A stretch of DNA of 64,000 bases. It comes from JAYPHU01 sp964611435 (GTDB lineage Bacteria > Pseudomonadota > Alphaproteobacteria > Rhodospirillales > UBA2165). The stretch lies in contig CAZSXT010000022.1 of the NCBI GenBank assembly GCA_964611435.1, positions 1 to 64,000 of the forward strand. Reading direction: 5' to 3'. Positions 8,723-22,386 of the stretch are shown here, piece after piece. Positions within the stretch are counted from its first letter, which is position 1. The number at the start of each line of letters is the position of its first letter. The notes below the pieces were generated by a model. The model did not search any database and was not told where the DNA came from. It saw only the letters and a program-made list of their open reading frames with translations. Made by a program: the position numbers and the translations under genes.

Positions 8723-10165
8723 TTAGCGTGGTAGAAGACTCGCGCCCATCAGGAACTCATCGACCGCGCGGGCACATTGTCGTCCTTCCCGTATAGCCCA
8801 GACCACCAAGGATTGCCCACGACGCATATCTCCAGCCGCAAAGATCTTGGGGACCGAGGTTTGATAGTCCATCGTATTGGCTTTCACGTTGCCACGGTCA
8901 TCCAAATCAACACCGCTGTCTACGATCATGCCGGCATGCACCGGTGAAACGAAGCCCATGGCCAACAACACTAGGTCCGCCTTCAATTCATCTTGAGTGT
9001 CGTCTTTTTCGACCAAATTCATCCGGCCGTCTTCGCCCTTTTCCCATGCCACCCGTTTAGTGGTCAGGGAAGTGACCACACCGTCGTCGCCGTTGGCCAC
9101 GGTGGTGGTGATTGCCCAGTCACGTTCGGCGCCTTCCTGGTGAGAGGAGGAGGTGCGAAGTTTCATCGGCCAATTTGGCCAAGTGACCGACTTGTCCACC
9201 TTCTCAGGCGGCTTCGGCATGATCTCTAGCTGTGTGACGCTCGCAGCCCCATGGCGAAAGGAGGTGCCGACACAGTCAGAACCGGTATCGCCGCCGCCGA
9301 TGACCACGACATGCTTGTCGGTCGCCCAGATTTCCTTGTTCGTGCCCAGTTCTTCGCCGGAGACGCGGCGATTTTGCTGGGTCAGGAAGTCCATGGCGAA
9401 ATGGATGCCGTCCAATTCCCGGCCCGGCACCGGCAGATCGCGGGGTTGTTCCGCGCCGCCCGCCATCACCACGGCGTCATAGCCGTCGGTGAGCTCTTGA
9501 ACGGTAATATCAACGCCGATATTGGTGTTGGTGCGCAACGTCACGCCTTCGGCTTCCATTTGCTCGGCCCGGCGGTCGATCAGATGCTTTTCCATCTTGA
9601 AATCAGGGATGCCATAGCGGAGCAAGCCGCCGATCTTGGCGTTCTTCTCGAACAAGTCCACATCGTGGCCGGCCCGGGCGAGCTGCTGGGCGCAGGCCAT
9701 ACCGGCCGGACCGGAGCCTACTACAGCGACCTTCTTGCCGGTCTTTGATGCCGGCGCCTTCGGCAAAACCCAACCCTCGTTCCAGGCCCGGTCGATAATC
9801 GCGCATTCAATGGTTTTGATGGTGACCGGCGTATCCTCGATGTTCAGGGTGCAGGCCTCCTGGCACGGGGCCGGGCAAATGCGACCGGTAAATTCCGGGA
9901 AATTATTGGTCGAGTGCAGCACTTCGATCGCTTTTCGGAAGTCTCCCTTGTAGACGAGGTCGTTCCAGTCCGGAATGATGTTGTTGACCGGACATCCCTG
10001 GTGGCAGTAAGGGATGCCGCAATCCATGCAGCGCGCCCCTTGTTCCGTCAGTTCCTCGGCGGTCAGATCGACTACAAATTCGTCGTAGTTCTTTACCCGT
10101 TCGGAAACGGGCAAATAGGCCCGATCGACCTGTTCAAATTCAAGAAAACCTGTCGGCTTACCCAT
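8723..10165 (-). CDS. gltD: Glutamate synthase [NADPH] small subunit
   Basis: A 480-residue flavoprotein that takes electrons from NADPH and feeds them through FAD and iron-sulfur clusters to the large subunit for glutamate synthesis. The N-terminal cluster-binding cysteines are C46, C49, C54 and C58 (CMDCGIPYCHQGC), with a second set in CPAPCQEAC near 96-103. The FAD site is VVGSGPAGMACA near 149-160 and the NADPH site VVIGGGDTGSDC near 287-298. The C-terminal FAAGDMRRGQSLVVWAI motif is conserved in GltD. GGGGGAAT lies just before the ATG, and only 3 bp separate it from the gltB stop, so the two are co-expressed. Confidence 0.97.
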   Translation of the reverse strand: MGKPTGFLEFEQVDRAYLPVSERVKNYDEFVVDLTAEELTEQGARCMDCGIPYCHQGCPVNNIIPDWNDLVYKGDFRKAIEVLHSTNNFPEFTGRICPAPCQEACTLNIEDTPVTIKTIECAIIDRAWNEGWVLPKAPASKTGKKVAVVGSGPAGMACAQQLARAGHDVDLFEKNAKIGGLLRYGIPDFKMEKHLIDRRAEQMEAEGVTLRTNTNIGVDITVQELTDGYDAVVMAGGAEQPRDLPVPGRELDGIHFAMDFLTQQNRRVSGEELGTNKEIWATDKHVVVIGGGDTGSDCVGTSFRHGAASVTQLEIMPKPPEKVDKSVTWPNWPMKLRTSSSHQEGAERDWAITTTVANGDDGVVTSLTTKRVAWEKGEDGRMNLVEKDDTQDELKADLVLLAMGFVSPVHAGMIVDSGVDLDDRGNVKANTMDYQTSVPKIFAAGDMRRGQSLVVWAIREGRQCARAVDEFLMGASLLPR

Positions 10166-10168
10166 AAT

Positions 10169-14857
<4,689 letters not shown>

Positions 14858-15273
14858 TACCCCAATAGCTGAGGCGATCCTGCAATAAACTCCGGCTTCG
14901 GTCCGGGGACCAAATGCCCACTTAACATCCGTTGAGGCGTTTTACCGGCGCCAGCCGTGTACTCCCCAGGATCCTCATGCCGCCTCGGTATTAACGGCCC
15001 CGGTTTGTTCGCCGTCCCGAGTCGCCAGTGGCTTGTCAGGAAGGGCCATATTTAAGGTCCAACCCGTTGGGACGGGATGAAAACAACCGGAAATGGGGAG
15101 CAGTACCCCCTTGTCATTTCGACGGCGGCATTTTAATCAAAAGAAAGCCGTTCGTCACGCCTGCCAGCACAATATCCGCCTATTTTCTCGTTTGTTATTG
15201 AAAAATAATGATTTTTTTCTAGGCTCGTCGGGGGGAGTATCGCCTTAATTCAGCTCATTTTCCGGTGATTCCG
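14858..15273. other. Divergent intergenic region upstream of gltB
   Basis: About 415 bp separate the divergent gltB and SAM-hydrolase starts. The part near 15180-15235 is AT-rich (runs of A and T around AAAAATAATGATTTTTTT) and probably carries the promoters. I found no RNA gene, riboswitch fold or convincing operator by eye. Confidence 0.35.
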
Positions 15274-16008
15274 ATGATTGTTACTTTTACAGATTTTGGT
15301 CTGGAGGGCCCTTATACGGGCCAAATGACCGCCCGGCTCCTCAAAGAGGCGCCGGCAGCCCGAATTATTAGTCTGTTTGCCGATGCGCCTGCGTTTAACC
15401 CAAAGGCGTCTGCGTACCTATTGTCAGCCTATGTTGACGAATTTCCTGCCGGAACTGTGTTTCTCTGTGTGGTGGATCCCGGCGTGGGCAGCGCCCGACC
15501 GCCGGTAATCGTCGAGGCGGAAGGCAAGTGGTTCGTGGGGCCGGGTAACGGCCTGTTTGAACTGGTGCGCCGAAGGGCGGCCGCCGCACGGGTCTGGGAG
15601 ATCGACTGGCGCCCAGAAAGTTTATCGGCGAGTTTCCATGGCCGTGATTTGTTCGCCCCCATGGCTGCGGCCCTTGAAAACGGCGAGCCCCCACGGGGTA
15701 TTGAAAGAGCTTCGGAGTGGAACCGATTTAGTGATTGGCCAGATGAACTATCCGAAATAGTCTATATCGACTGCTACGGAAACGGCATGACGGGACTGTC
15801 TGCTCATTGCGTTAATCCGCAATTTGATTTGTTGGTAAATAATGTATATGTGAGCCACGGAAGGACTTTCTCGGATGTTCCCCAAGGGGGGCCATTCTGG
15901 TATGTAAATGCGAATGGTTTAGTTGAGTTCGCAGTTAATGGAGGGCGTGCCGCCGACACCCTTAATTTGGAAATCGGCAGTGCGCTCGAAATCGTGCGCG
16001 ACAGGTAA
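15274..16008 (+). CDS. SAM hydroxide adenosyltransferase family protein (DUF62)
   Basis: A 244-residue protein of the family that includes SAM hydroxide adenosyltransferases and the fluorinase/chlorinase enzymes. It opens with VTFTDFGLEGPYTGQM and contains FLCVVDPGVGS, FVGPGNGLFE and HGRDLFAPMAA, all family signatures; the Asp of TDFG contacts SAM ribose in known structures. Most non-halogenase members hydrolyse SAM to adenosine and methionine with water or hydroxide. The ATG at 15274 matches the usual family N-terminus; an in-frame GTG three codons upstream (15265) is also possible. It is a single gene facing the signalling block, with no obvious link. Confidence 0.88.
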   Translation: MIVTFTDFGLEGPYTGQMTARLLKEAPAARIISLFADAPAFNPKASAYLLSAYVDEFPAGTVFLCVVDPGVGSARPPVIVEAEGKWFVGPGNGLFELVRRRAAAARVWEIDWRPESLSASFHGRDLFAPMAAALENGEPPRGIERASEWNRFSDWPDELSEIVYIDCYGNGMTGLSAHCVNPQFDLLVNNVYVSHGRTFSDVPQGGPFWYVNANGLVEFAVNGGRAADTLNLEIGSALEIVRDR

Positions 16009-16125
16009 ACGCCTGATTGTAAAATTGGGTTTGATAGAGTTTATTAGGATATTGATAACGATTATTAGTACAGTAGTGGATAGTTCGTCATCTTCGGAAG
16101 AGTCCGATCTGGGGGCGTATAATAT

Positions 16126-16956
16126 ATGTCAATACGGGTAAGGATATGGGGCTGCCGCGGCAGCATCGCATGCCCTGCGCCGACTCATCTAAAGTATGGC
16201 GGAAATACGACCAGTCTTGAGGTGGATGTCGGCGACCAGAAAATCCTTCTGGACTGCGGCACCGGCATTCGCAACCTAGGTCAGCAGATGATCAAATCGG
16301 ATGTGCAGCATTGCCACATTCTGCTGACCCACACCCATTGGGATCACATCAACGGGTTCCCATTTTTTACGCCGGCATTCGACCCGAACCGGCAGTTCGA
16401 TATTTTTGCCGGCCACTTGATGGACAAGGGCGGGGTCCAGAACATCCTGGAGACCCAAATGGACAACCCCATGTTCCCGGTCCCGCTGGAGGCTATGCAG
16501 GCCAAGCTCACCTTCAATGATTTTCACGCCGGCGAGGATCTGGATATTGGTAAGACGCCGGGCGTGAAGGTCAAGACGGCGCTTCTGCACCATCCCAATG
16601 ACGCCACCGGCTACCGGATCGAATATCAAGGTAAATCCATGTGCCTGATCACGGATACAGAGCATGTGGAAGGCGAAATGGATCAAAACATTCTGGAGCT
16701 GATCGAAGGCGCCGATCTGGTGATCTACGATTCAACTTATACCGAGGAAGAATTTCCCTCCAAGATCGGCTGGGGGCACTCTACCTGGAATGAGGGCGTG
16801 AAGCTGTGCAAGGAAGCCGGCGCCAAGCGGCTCGGCATCTTCCACCACGACCCGGAACACGACGATGTGTTCATGGATAAGCTGGCCGCCGAGGCTGCCG
16901 AGGAATGGGACGGCGCCTTTGTGATCCAGGAAAATATGGATTTCCTGGTGGAATAA
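16126..16956 (+). CDS. MBL-fold metallo-hydrolase
   Basis: A 276-residue metallo-beta-lactamase-fold hydrolase. The metal motif HTHWDH (near 66-71) is followed by NGFPFFTP; further ligands are suggested by LLHHPNDATGYR, ITDTEH (Asp), YDSTYTEEEF and FHHDPEH. The WGCRGSI opening and GGNTTS loop resemble phosphodiesterase-like and RNase Z-like members rather than lactamases. Two metal ions are expected. GGGGG lies about 10 bases before the ATG. It is the first of a run that includes stator-like and cyclase genes, so hydrolysis of a cyclic nucleotide is a reasonable but unproven idea. No signal peptide. Confidence 0.85.
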   Translation: MSIRVRIWGCRGSIACPAPTHLKYGGNTTSLEVDVGDQKILLDCGTGIRNLGQQMIKSDVQHCHILLTHTHWDHINGFPFFTPAFDPNRQFDIFAGHLMDKGGVQNILETQMDNPMFPVPLEAMQAKLTFNDFHAGEDLDIGKTPGVKVKTALLHHPNDATGYRIEYQGKSMCLITDTEHVEGEMDQNILELIEGADLVIYDSTYTEEEFPSKIGWGHSTWNEGVKLCKEAGAKRLGIFHHDPEHDDVFMDKLAAEAAEEWDGAFVIQENMDFLVE

Positions 16957-16985
16957 AAGGGCCGTTGGGTCACGCCTTTTTTTGT
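16956..16985 (+). terminator. Possible terminator after the MBL gene
   Basis: Directly after the stop, AAAAGGGC is followed 11 bases later by GCCTTTTTTT. The arms can pair with one bulged G and end in a run of seven T, as expected of an intrinsic terminator. The stem is short, so confidence is moderate. Confidence 0.5.
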
Positions 16986-17147
16986 CTATCAAGGTATCTT
17001 TTGTGTCTCTACACAACTGACCCAGTCCGGTCAGATATCCCCCAATACTTTCCTGCGTCGTGCCCGAGTTGAGACCAGTGCGAACTGGGACCAAGTCTCG
17101 GGTATCCATGGGTGGTGGTTCATGGCCCCCAGAGAATCGCTTCGCGA

Positions 17148-17189
17148 CTCGGGGGTGACGCTATTAGGCTCGGGGGTGAAGCTATTGGG
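17148..17189 (+). repeat. Two tandem 21-bp repeats
   Basis: CTCGGGGGTGACGCTATTAGG (17148-17168) is followed at once by the near copy at 17169-17189, in which ACG becomes AAG and AGG becomes GGG. The sequence is noncoding and lies between the convergent MBL and motB-like genes. Confidence 0.6.
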
Positions 17190-17242
17190 GAAGAAATGGG
17201 TGAGAATAATGAGGTCCCATCTGTAAATATGCCTTAGAAAAA

Positions 17243-17323
17243 GGCGCCTGGCGCCAGAAGGCTCAAAATAGCGGGTTTTGTGCCTGGCACCGATGGGGTG
17301 GGCGACGTGGCACCGATGGGGTG
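17243..17323 (+). repeat. Dispersed intergenic repeat, copy 2, with extra 15-bp repeat
   Basis: 17243-17298 matches the element at 5083-5134 on the other strand: GGCGCCTGGCGCCAGAAGGC, TCAAAATAGCGGGTTTT and GTGCCTGGCACCGATGG. A direct 15-bp repeat follows (GGCACCGATGGGGTG at 17286-17300 and again at 17309-17323). It sits just after the stop of the MotB-like gene and before the end of the MBL gene, again between convergent genes. Confidence 0.6.
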
Positions 17324-17333
17324 AAGTCGGCTT

Positions 17334-18086
17334 CTAATTGATCGCTGCGGAAGTACGGTTGGATTTATTGCGCCGGAATTTCGGAATTTTGATTTTGTTA
17401 TAGACCGGCTTCCGGTTGACCCGGATGACCACGCGGCGGTTCTGCACCTGATTCTCTGGGATGGGATTATTGTTGATATCCCGGTTGGGCACCTTGGGCT
17501 GGGTATCCGCAAAGCCGGTGGCGCTGAGGCGCTTGCCGTCAATGCCCTCGCCAGAAAAACCAGCTGTTTGAAGGAATCGGACGACGGTTGCAGCGCGACC
17601 CGTTGATAATTCCCAGTTTGAGGGGAACCGAAGAGTGCTGATTGGATCGTCATCCGTATGCCCCTCGACGGTAATGTTAAAATTCTTATAAAGCTCTGAT
17701 GAGAGTTCGTCGTACATTCCTGTAAGAACCGGTACAGCTTGCTCCTGCAAATCTGCCGACCCAGGTTTGAAGAACTGACCAGCGTCCAATTCGAGGGTTA
17801 TGCTGCCATCGGCGTCGGTGCCCATCTTGATTACTTCTTCGGCCCCCTCAGAAATGATCATATCTTTTAGATCGGCCGTTAATTTCTCTTGTTGCGTAGT
17901 CCTTGTTTCTTTTGCTATCGAAGCGCTCATTCCTTTCGCGACTTCATCCATGACATCAAGATCAACCTTTGAAATAGAAAAAAATAAGACAAAGAACGCC
18001 ATTAGTAGCGTTATTGCATCGGCATAGGTTCCCATGATGTCATCATCATCTCCCGATGAAGGAGGTGGTGGAGGTGGACCAGCCAT
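17334..18086 (-). CDS. MotB/OmpA-like stator protein
   Basis: A 250-residue protein with the layout of flagellar stator MotB: short Pro- and Asp-rich N-terminus, a single membrane helix (about 20-40) starting TYADAITLLMAFFVLFFSI, then an OmpA-type peptidoglycan-binding domain (FFKPGSADL, VEGHTDDDPIS, NWELSTGRAATVVRFL, RRVVIRV). Asp23 in YAD corresponds in position to the proton-carrying Asp of MotB. The start overlaps the stop of the MotA-like gene by one base, which suggests coupled translation. No flagellar genes are nearby, so the pair may serve an accessory motor or a non-flagellar ion-driven system. Base composition is more AT-rich than the flanking housekeeping genes. Confidence 0.88.
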   Translation of the reverse strand: MAGPPPPPPSSGDDDDIMGTYADAITLLMAFFVLFFSISKVDLDVMDEVAKGMSASIAKETRTTQQEKLTADLKDMIISEGAEEVIKMGTDADGSITLELDAGQFFKPGSADLQEQAVPVLTGMYDELSSELYKNFNITVEGHTDDDPISTLRFPSNWELSTGRAATVVRFLQTAGFSGEGIDGKRLSATGFADTQPKVPNRDINNNPIPENQVQNRRVVIRVNRKPVYNKIKIPKFRRNKSNRTSAAIN

Positions 18087-18880
18087 TACTTTACCTTATC
18101 TTTGTCTAGATTAAAATGAATAGCAGGATCTAAATAGCTGTTCATTCGATCTTGAATATATCTTGGACTTTTCTTGTCAGCCAAAAGAGTAAGACCCTCA
18201 AGAACTAAGTAATTTCTGAATCTCACTATTTGCTCTCGTTGTTCGACTTTCAAGGCCGCAGGCAAAAAAATCAAACGTGCGAAAAGAACCCCGTATAAAG
18301 TAGTGATCATAGCAACGGCGAGCGCGGGGCCTAAGGCCGCGGGGTCATCCAAATTGCCAAGCATGATAACAAGCCCTACCAAGGTCCCTATCATCCCAAA
18401 TGCCGGGCACGCGCCTCCTAGCATTTGCAGTACCTTTACTGGCGCCATATTCCTTCCAAAAGTACTTTCAATGGTTGTTGTCAAAATATCCCTTATTTCT
18501 GCAGCGCTGTAGCCCGCAACAACGCAATCAACTCCAAAAGCCAGAAATTTATCACTGTTTTTTAGTTTTTTTATTTCTGCCTCCAAACCCGGAGTACCCG
18601 ATTTTTGAACTGTATAACCCCAACGAATAATTCGACCCACCTCGGCTTTTAATAAGTTTCTGCTTATTGCCGGAGCGGTGTATATTTGGATTAATGCTTT
18701 ATACGCTAAAATTACATAACGAGCTTCGTAGGAGATGAAGCCTGCCGCACAGGCGCCGCCCACAACCATAATAAAACTTGGCGCATCTACAAACATTAGA
18801 AAATTGTCAGTGGCGATAAAAATCGCCCCGAGAAAAAGCCCAATGCCGGCGATTATTCCCGCGATGGTGCCAATTGACAT
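18086..18880 (-). CDS. MotA/TolQ/ExbB-family proton channel protein
   Basis: A 264-residue membrane protein with the four-helix MotA plan: helices near 3-22, 32-52, about 145-170 and 180-202, with a large cytoplasmic loop. Family motifs include DAPSFIMVVGGACAAG and APVKVLQMLGGACPAFGMIGTLVGLVIML, quoted in parts, with the conserved Pro/Thr of the third helix. It would form the ring around two MotB-like subunits. CGGAG precedes the ATG by about 8 bases. It is transcribed away from the CHASE2 cyclase gene, with 485 bp between them. Confidence 0.88.
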   Translation of the reverse strand: MSIGTIAGIIAGIGLFLGAIFIATDNFLMFVDAPSFIMVVGGACAAGFISYEARYVILAYKALIQIYTAPAISRNLLKAEVGRIIRWGYTVQKSGTPGLEAEIKKLKNSDKFLAFGVDCVVAGYSAAEIRDILTTTIESTFGRNMAPVKVLQMLGGACPAFGMIGTLVGLVIMLGNLDDPAALGPALAVAMITTLYGVLFARLIFLPAALKVEQREQIVRFRNYLVLEGLTLLADKKSPRYIQDRMNSYLDPAIHFNLDKDKVK

Positions 18881-19365
18881 GGATTACTCCGAGTAAAATT
18901 AGTTGGTTAGACTTCTTGGCTGCGCAGATAGGGTGCGCAAAATCCAACATTCGGCAAATTAGTTTATAAATAGTTTAGTGTCTAGCGCACGTGAACTGCG
19001 CCACCTGAAGGTAGGAGTAGAGCAAAGGACGGTCTCATATTCCGGGTCTGATATGGCCAGATATGGCTATATTGCGTTTACAATCAGTTGACGATGACTT
19101 GTGCCTGTTTGATCGCTGAGATCCACTCTCAATATTGGCAATTGTTTGTCTCGTTTTTCCTGTGGTGGACTGGTTGAAACCATTCTCCAGGATAATACTG
19201 GGATAGATCTGGATTAAGATGGTTCCAATTTTCTTGAGCCAGCCTTGAAGGTAGTGGGTAATTGTGATCGTTTTCCCTTGACCTAAAATGCCTGGAAGGT
19301 TCTAGTAATCGAGTAAGGCTATACTGTGTCAGGAACCACTGCTCGCCTTATTTTAGGAGGATCCT
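18881..19365. other. Intergenic region between divergent motA-like and cyclase genes
   Basis: About 485 bp with no gene. A strong ribosome-binding site (AGGAGG at about 19354-19359) ends it. A direct GATATGGC repeat occurs near 19050-19070. Promoters for both directions must lie here, but none is clear enough to place. Confidence 0.35.
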
Positions 19366-21981
19366 ATGGCTGACGGCGCCGCGGCTGTCGAACCAGCATC
19401 ATTTTTCAGCAGATTGAAGTTGCCCTCGATCAGGCGGAAATCCGCCGGAGATGATGAGAAGGGGCCGCAGGTTGATTCGACCGGCCTTCACAAGAAATTC
19501 AGCTTCGGCAAAGCCCGTTGGATCGGACTGGTTCTGCTGGTCGCCTTTATGGGCGTACGCCACTGGGATCCGGGCCCTCTGAACACCATTCGCCTCAAGA
19601 CTTTTGATTTCTATCAGCAGATCAAGCCGCGGGAAATCTGGCCCGAGAGTCCGGTGGTGATCATTGATTTGGACGAGGCCAGCCTATCCGAGGTCGGACA
19701 GTGGCCCTGGCCCCGCAATCAGGTGGCGCAACTCGTTCAGAATGCCTTTGCCTTGGGGAATGCGGTGGTCGGCATAGACGTTATCTTCGCCGAGCCTGAT
19801 AGGATGAATGGTGCCAATGTGGTCAATAGTGTGGTGGGGCTGGATGAGGAGACCAAGAAAAAGCTTCTGAACCTCCCGAGCAATGACCAATTATTGGCGG
19901 CTGTCGTTAAGCAATCCCGCCGGGTAGTGGTGGGGCAGGCCGTGCTACCGTTCCCAAAAGAATATCCGGATCGTAAGCCACTAAATTCGCGGATCGCTGA
20001 GAAGGCCGACCGGGGTGCGCCACCGCCCCGGAGCTGGGCTACGGGAGTGCCAGGATTACTGCGAAATGTTAAACCTTTGGAGAAAGCGGCGGCCGGGCAC
20101 GGGTTGCTGGCGTTGGAGCCGGAACCGGACGGTATCGTGCGCCGGGTACCGGCGATGTTCCGGCACGGGACCAAACTTTACCCTGCTTTGGCGATAGAGA
20201 TGGTGCGTCTGGCGGCCGGGCGTTCTAGCGTTTTGGCGCAAAGCAACCTTGCGGGGATTTATGCCTTTACCCTGAGCCGGCCCCAACGCTTTACGGTTAC
20301 GCGGGAGATACTCAAAGACGAAAAAATCGGGTTTGAACCGTATGACCCCAACTTCAATCGGCTTGTCTACGCGGAGGTGGTCGATAACGCGGAGGTGAAG
20401 TACCTGCTACATCGGGCAAGGCTGGCCGGTAACAAGAAGTACCGTCTTGCACGCGCCAGAGGGCCGGTCGATTACTCGAAGTTCGTGATGCTCCGGCTAC
20501 CCGCGCTCATGCCGAAAACGGACCGGTCCGGCAAATTGTACCCTTATTTCAGTAAGACGGATAAGGCTAAATACGTCTCCGCCAAAGACGTTCTAGCGGG
20601 AACAGTGGACCCCGCCAAGATGCGCGGCAAGTTGGCCCTCATTGGCACCTCCGCGGTGGGCCTGCTTGATATCAAAACCGTCCCCACAGAGCAATTTATC
20701 CCGGGGGTTGAAGTCCACGCCCAACTTCTCGAGTCGGTGATGAGTAATCAGTATCTGACCAGGCCGAACTTTGCCGACGTCGGAGAAATGGCGATTGCCC
20801 TGGTCGCGGGAATGATAATCATTATACTAGTACCTTGGGTCGGGGCCAAATGGACACTGCTGTTTTTCTTAACGACGGCCGCCGCCGCCGCCTCCTTATC
20901 TTGGTACATGTTCGCCGAGCACAAATTACTGCTTGACGCGTTTTACGGCGTGTTTACGGTTTTCATTATCTATGTCGTGCTGACGTATTTGGGCTACGCG
21001 TCCGAGGAAGCTCAGCGCCGCCAAACCCGCGAAGCCTTCGGTAAGTATCTGTCACCAGCGATGGTAGAGCAGGTGGTCGAAAATCCGGCGCTGTTGACCC
21101 TGGGTGGGGCCAAGCGCGATATGACTCTGCTGTTCTGTGATGTGCGCGGCTTCACCAGCATTTCGGAACTGTTTGATGCGGAAGGCCTAACCGTTCTGAT
21201 CAACAAGCTTCTAACCCCGCTCACCGATATCATTCTTGAGCGCAATGGAACCATCGATAAGTATATGGGCGACTGCATCATGGCTTTCTGGAATGCACCG
21301 CTAGATGACAACCATCATGCCGAGGACGGCTGCCGCGCCGCATTGGAAATGGTCGCCGCCATGGCGCCGTTGAACGCGCGCCTCGAGCAGGAAGCAAAGG
21401 AGGAAGGCCGCAAACACTTGGATCTTAAGGTTGGTCTGGGGCTCAACTCCGGTGACGCAGTTGTCGGCAACATGGGCACATCTCAGCGAATGGACTATTC
21501 CGTGCTGGGAGATACCGTGAACACTGCTGCTCGGCTTGAAGGCCAGTCCAAAACTTACGGCGTCGATATTGTCATTGGCCCGAATACCTATGCACAGGTG
21601 CAGGATTTTGCTGTCATTGATTTGGACTGTATCCAGGTGAAGGGCAAGACAGTTGGTCTCGATATATATGCTTTGATGGGCGATGAATCGGTCGCCATTC
21701 ATCCGGCGTTCATCAAGATCAAAGAATCTGTCGCGCAGATGCTACAGGTCTACCGCAGCCAGGACTGGGAGAAGGCCAAGTACCTGATAAATAAGATCAG
21801 GGAAGTCTCCGAGGAGGCGGCTGACACGGAAATCGGTCCTGCCCTAGCGGTCAAGGCAGCATCTAGCGAACGGTTTAGCTTGGAAGTCCTGTGCGAGCTC
21901 TACGAGGGTCGTATCAAGCAATACGAGATTGATCCGCCGCCCGTTGATTGGGACGGCGTATTTATCGCGACCTCTAAGTAG
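19366..21981 (+). CDS. CHASE2-domain class III adenylate/guanylate cyclase
   Basis: An 871-residue membrane receptor cyclase. After a cytoplasmic start there is one helix (about 51-65), an extracytoplasmic CHASE2 sensor (about 72-455, with VVIIDLDEASLSEVGQWPWPR and LALIGTSAVGL as hallmarks), three closely packed helices (about 475-550) and a cytoplasmic cyclase domain (about 583-775). The two metal Asp are D592 (FCDVRGFT) and D636 (YMGDCIMAF), and the transition-state Asn/Arg lie in VNTAARLE. K633 in DKYMGD and the Asp in MDYSVLGD favour ATP over GTP, an inference. The C-terminus ends VDWDGVFIATSK, a tail shared with the cyclase at 22890. AGGAGG precedes the ATG. Confidence 0.92.
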   Translation: MADGAAAVEPASFFSRLKLPSIRRKSAGDDEKGPQVDSTGLHKKFSFGKARWIGLVLLVAFMGVRHWDPGPLNTIRLKTFDFYQQIKPREIWPESPVVIIDLDEASLSEVGQWPWPRNQVAQLVQNAFALGNAVVGIDVIFAEPDRMNGANVVNSVVGLDEETKKKLLNLPSNDQLLAAVVKQSRRVVVGQAVLPFPKEYPDRKPLNSRIAEKADRGAPPPRSWATGVPGLLRNVKPLEKAAAGHGLLALEPEPDGIVRRVPAMFRHGTKLYPALAIEMVRLAAGRSSVLAQSNLAGIYAFTLSRPQRFTVTREILKDEKIGFEPYDPNFNRLVYAEVVDNAEVKYLLHRARLAGNKKYRLARARGPVDYSKFVMLRLPALMPKTDRSGKLYPYFSKTDKAKYVSAKDVLAGTVDPAKMRGKLALIGTSAVGLLDIKTVPTEQFIPGVEVHAQLLESVMSNQYLTRPNFADVGEMAIALVAGMIIIILVPWVGAKWTLLFFLTTAAAAASLSWYMFAEHKLLLDAFYGVFTVFIIYVVLTYLGYASEEAQRRQTREAFGKYLSPAMVEQVVENPALLTLGGAKRDMTLLFCDVRGFTSISELFDAEGLTVLINKLLTPLTDIILERNGTIDKYMGDCIMAFWNAPLDDNHHAEDGCRAALEMVAAMAPLNARLEQEAKEEGRKHLDLKVGLGLNSGDAVVGNMGTSQRMDYSVLGDTVNTAARLEGQSKTYGVDIVIGPNTYAQVQDFAVIDLDCIQVKGKTVGLDIYALMGDESVAIHPAFIKIKESVAQMLQVYRSQDWEKAKYLINKIREVSEEAADTEIGPALAVKAASSERFSLEVLCELYEGRIKQYEIDPPPVDWDGVFIATSK

Positions 21982-22386
21982 GCATTAAGGAGGTCGAAAA
22001 AGGCGCCCGATTGGTCAAAAATCCTGGCAATCCTCCGAGAAAAAAATTGTTGGATGTAGCATCCAAATTTTAGTGGGCTGAAAATCACTATCTTAGCTTT
22101 TTGAGAAGTTTTGGAGGCTTTTTATGGTCTGACAAAGACTCAAATTTACGACGTCATTAAAAAATTATGGCCGACGTTGCAATGAAAGATTTCCAATTAA
22201 AATTAACAGAGGGCGTTGGGTGACAGAAAGTCTCGCGTTGAAGCGCAATTAGGGCTGGGCCATTTAAAATAGGCTTATTGAACTAGGATAAAGGTTCTTC
22301 TTGATCTTTTGCACCAATTCTAAAACTTGACGTCTTGCAGCAAGATAAAGACATTGGCTGTCGACTTTAATCTGGAGTAAGGGACT
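21982..22386. other. AT-rich intergenic region between the two cyclase units
   Basis: About 405 bp of AT-rich sequence with no convincing gene. One stretch near 22130-22190 translates without ATG as LTKTQIYDVIKKLWPTLQ before a stop and might be a remnant, but it matches nothing I recognise. Promoters for the downstream pair probably lie here. Confidence 0.3.
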
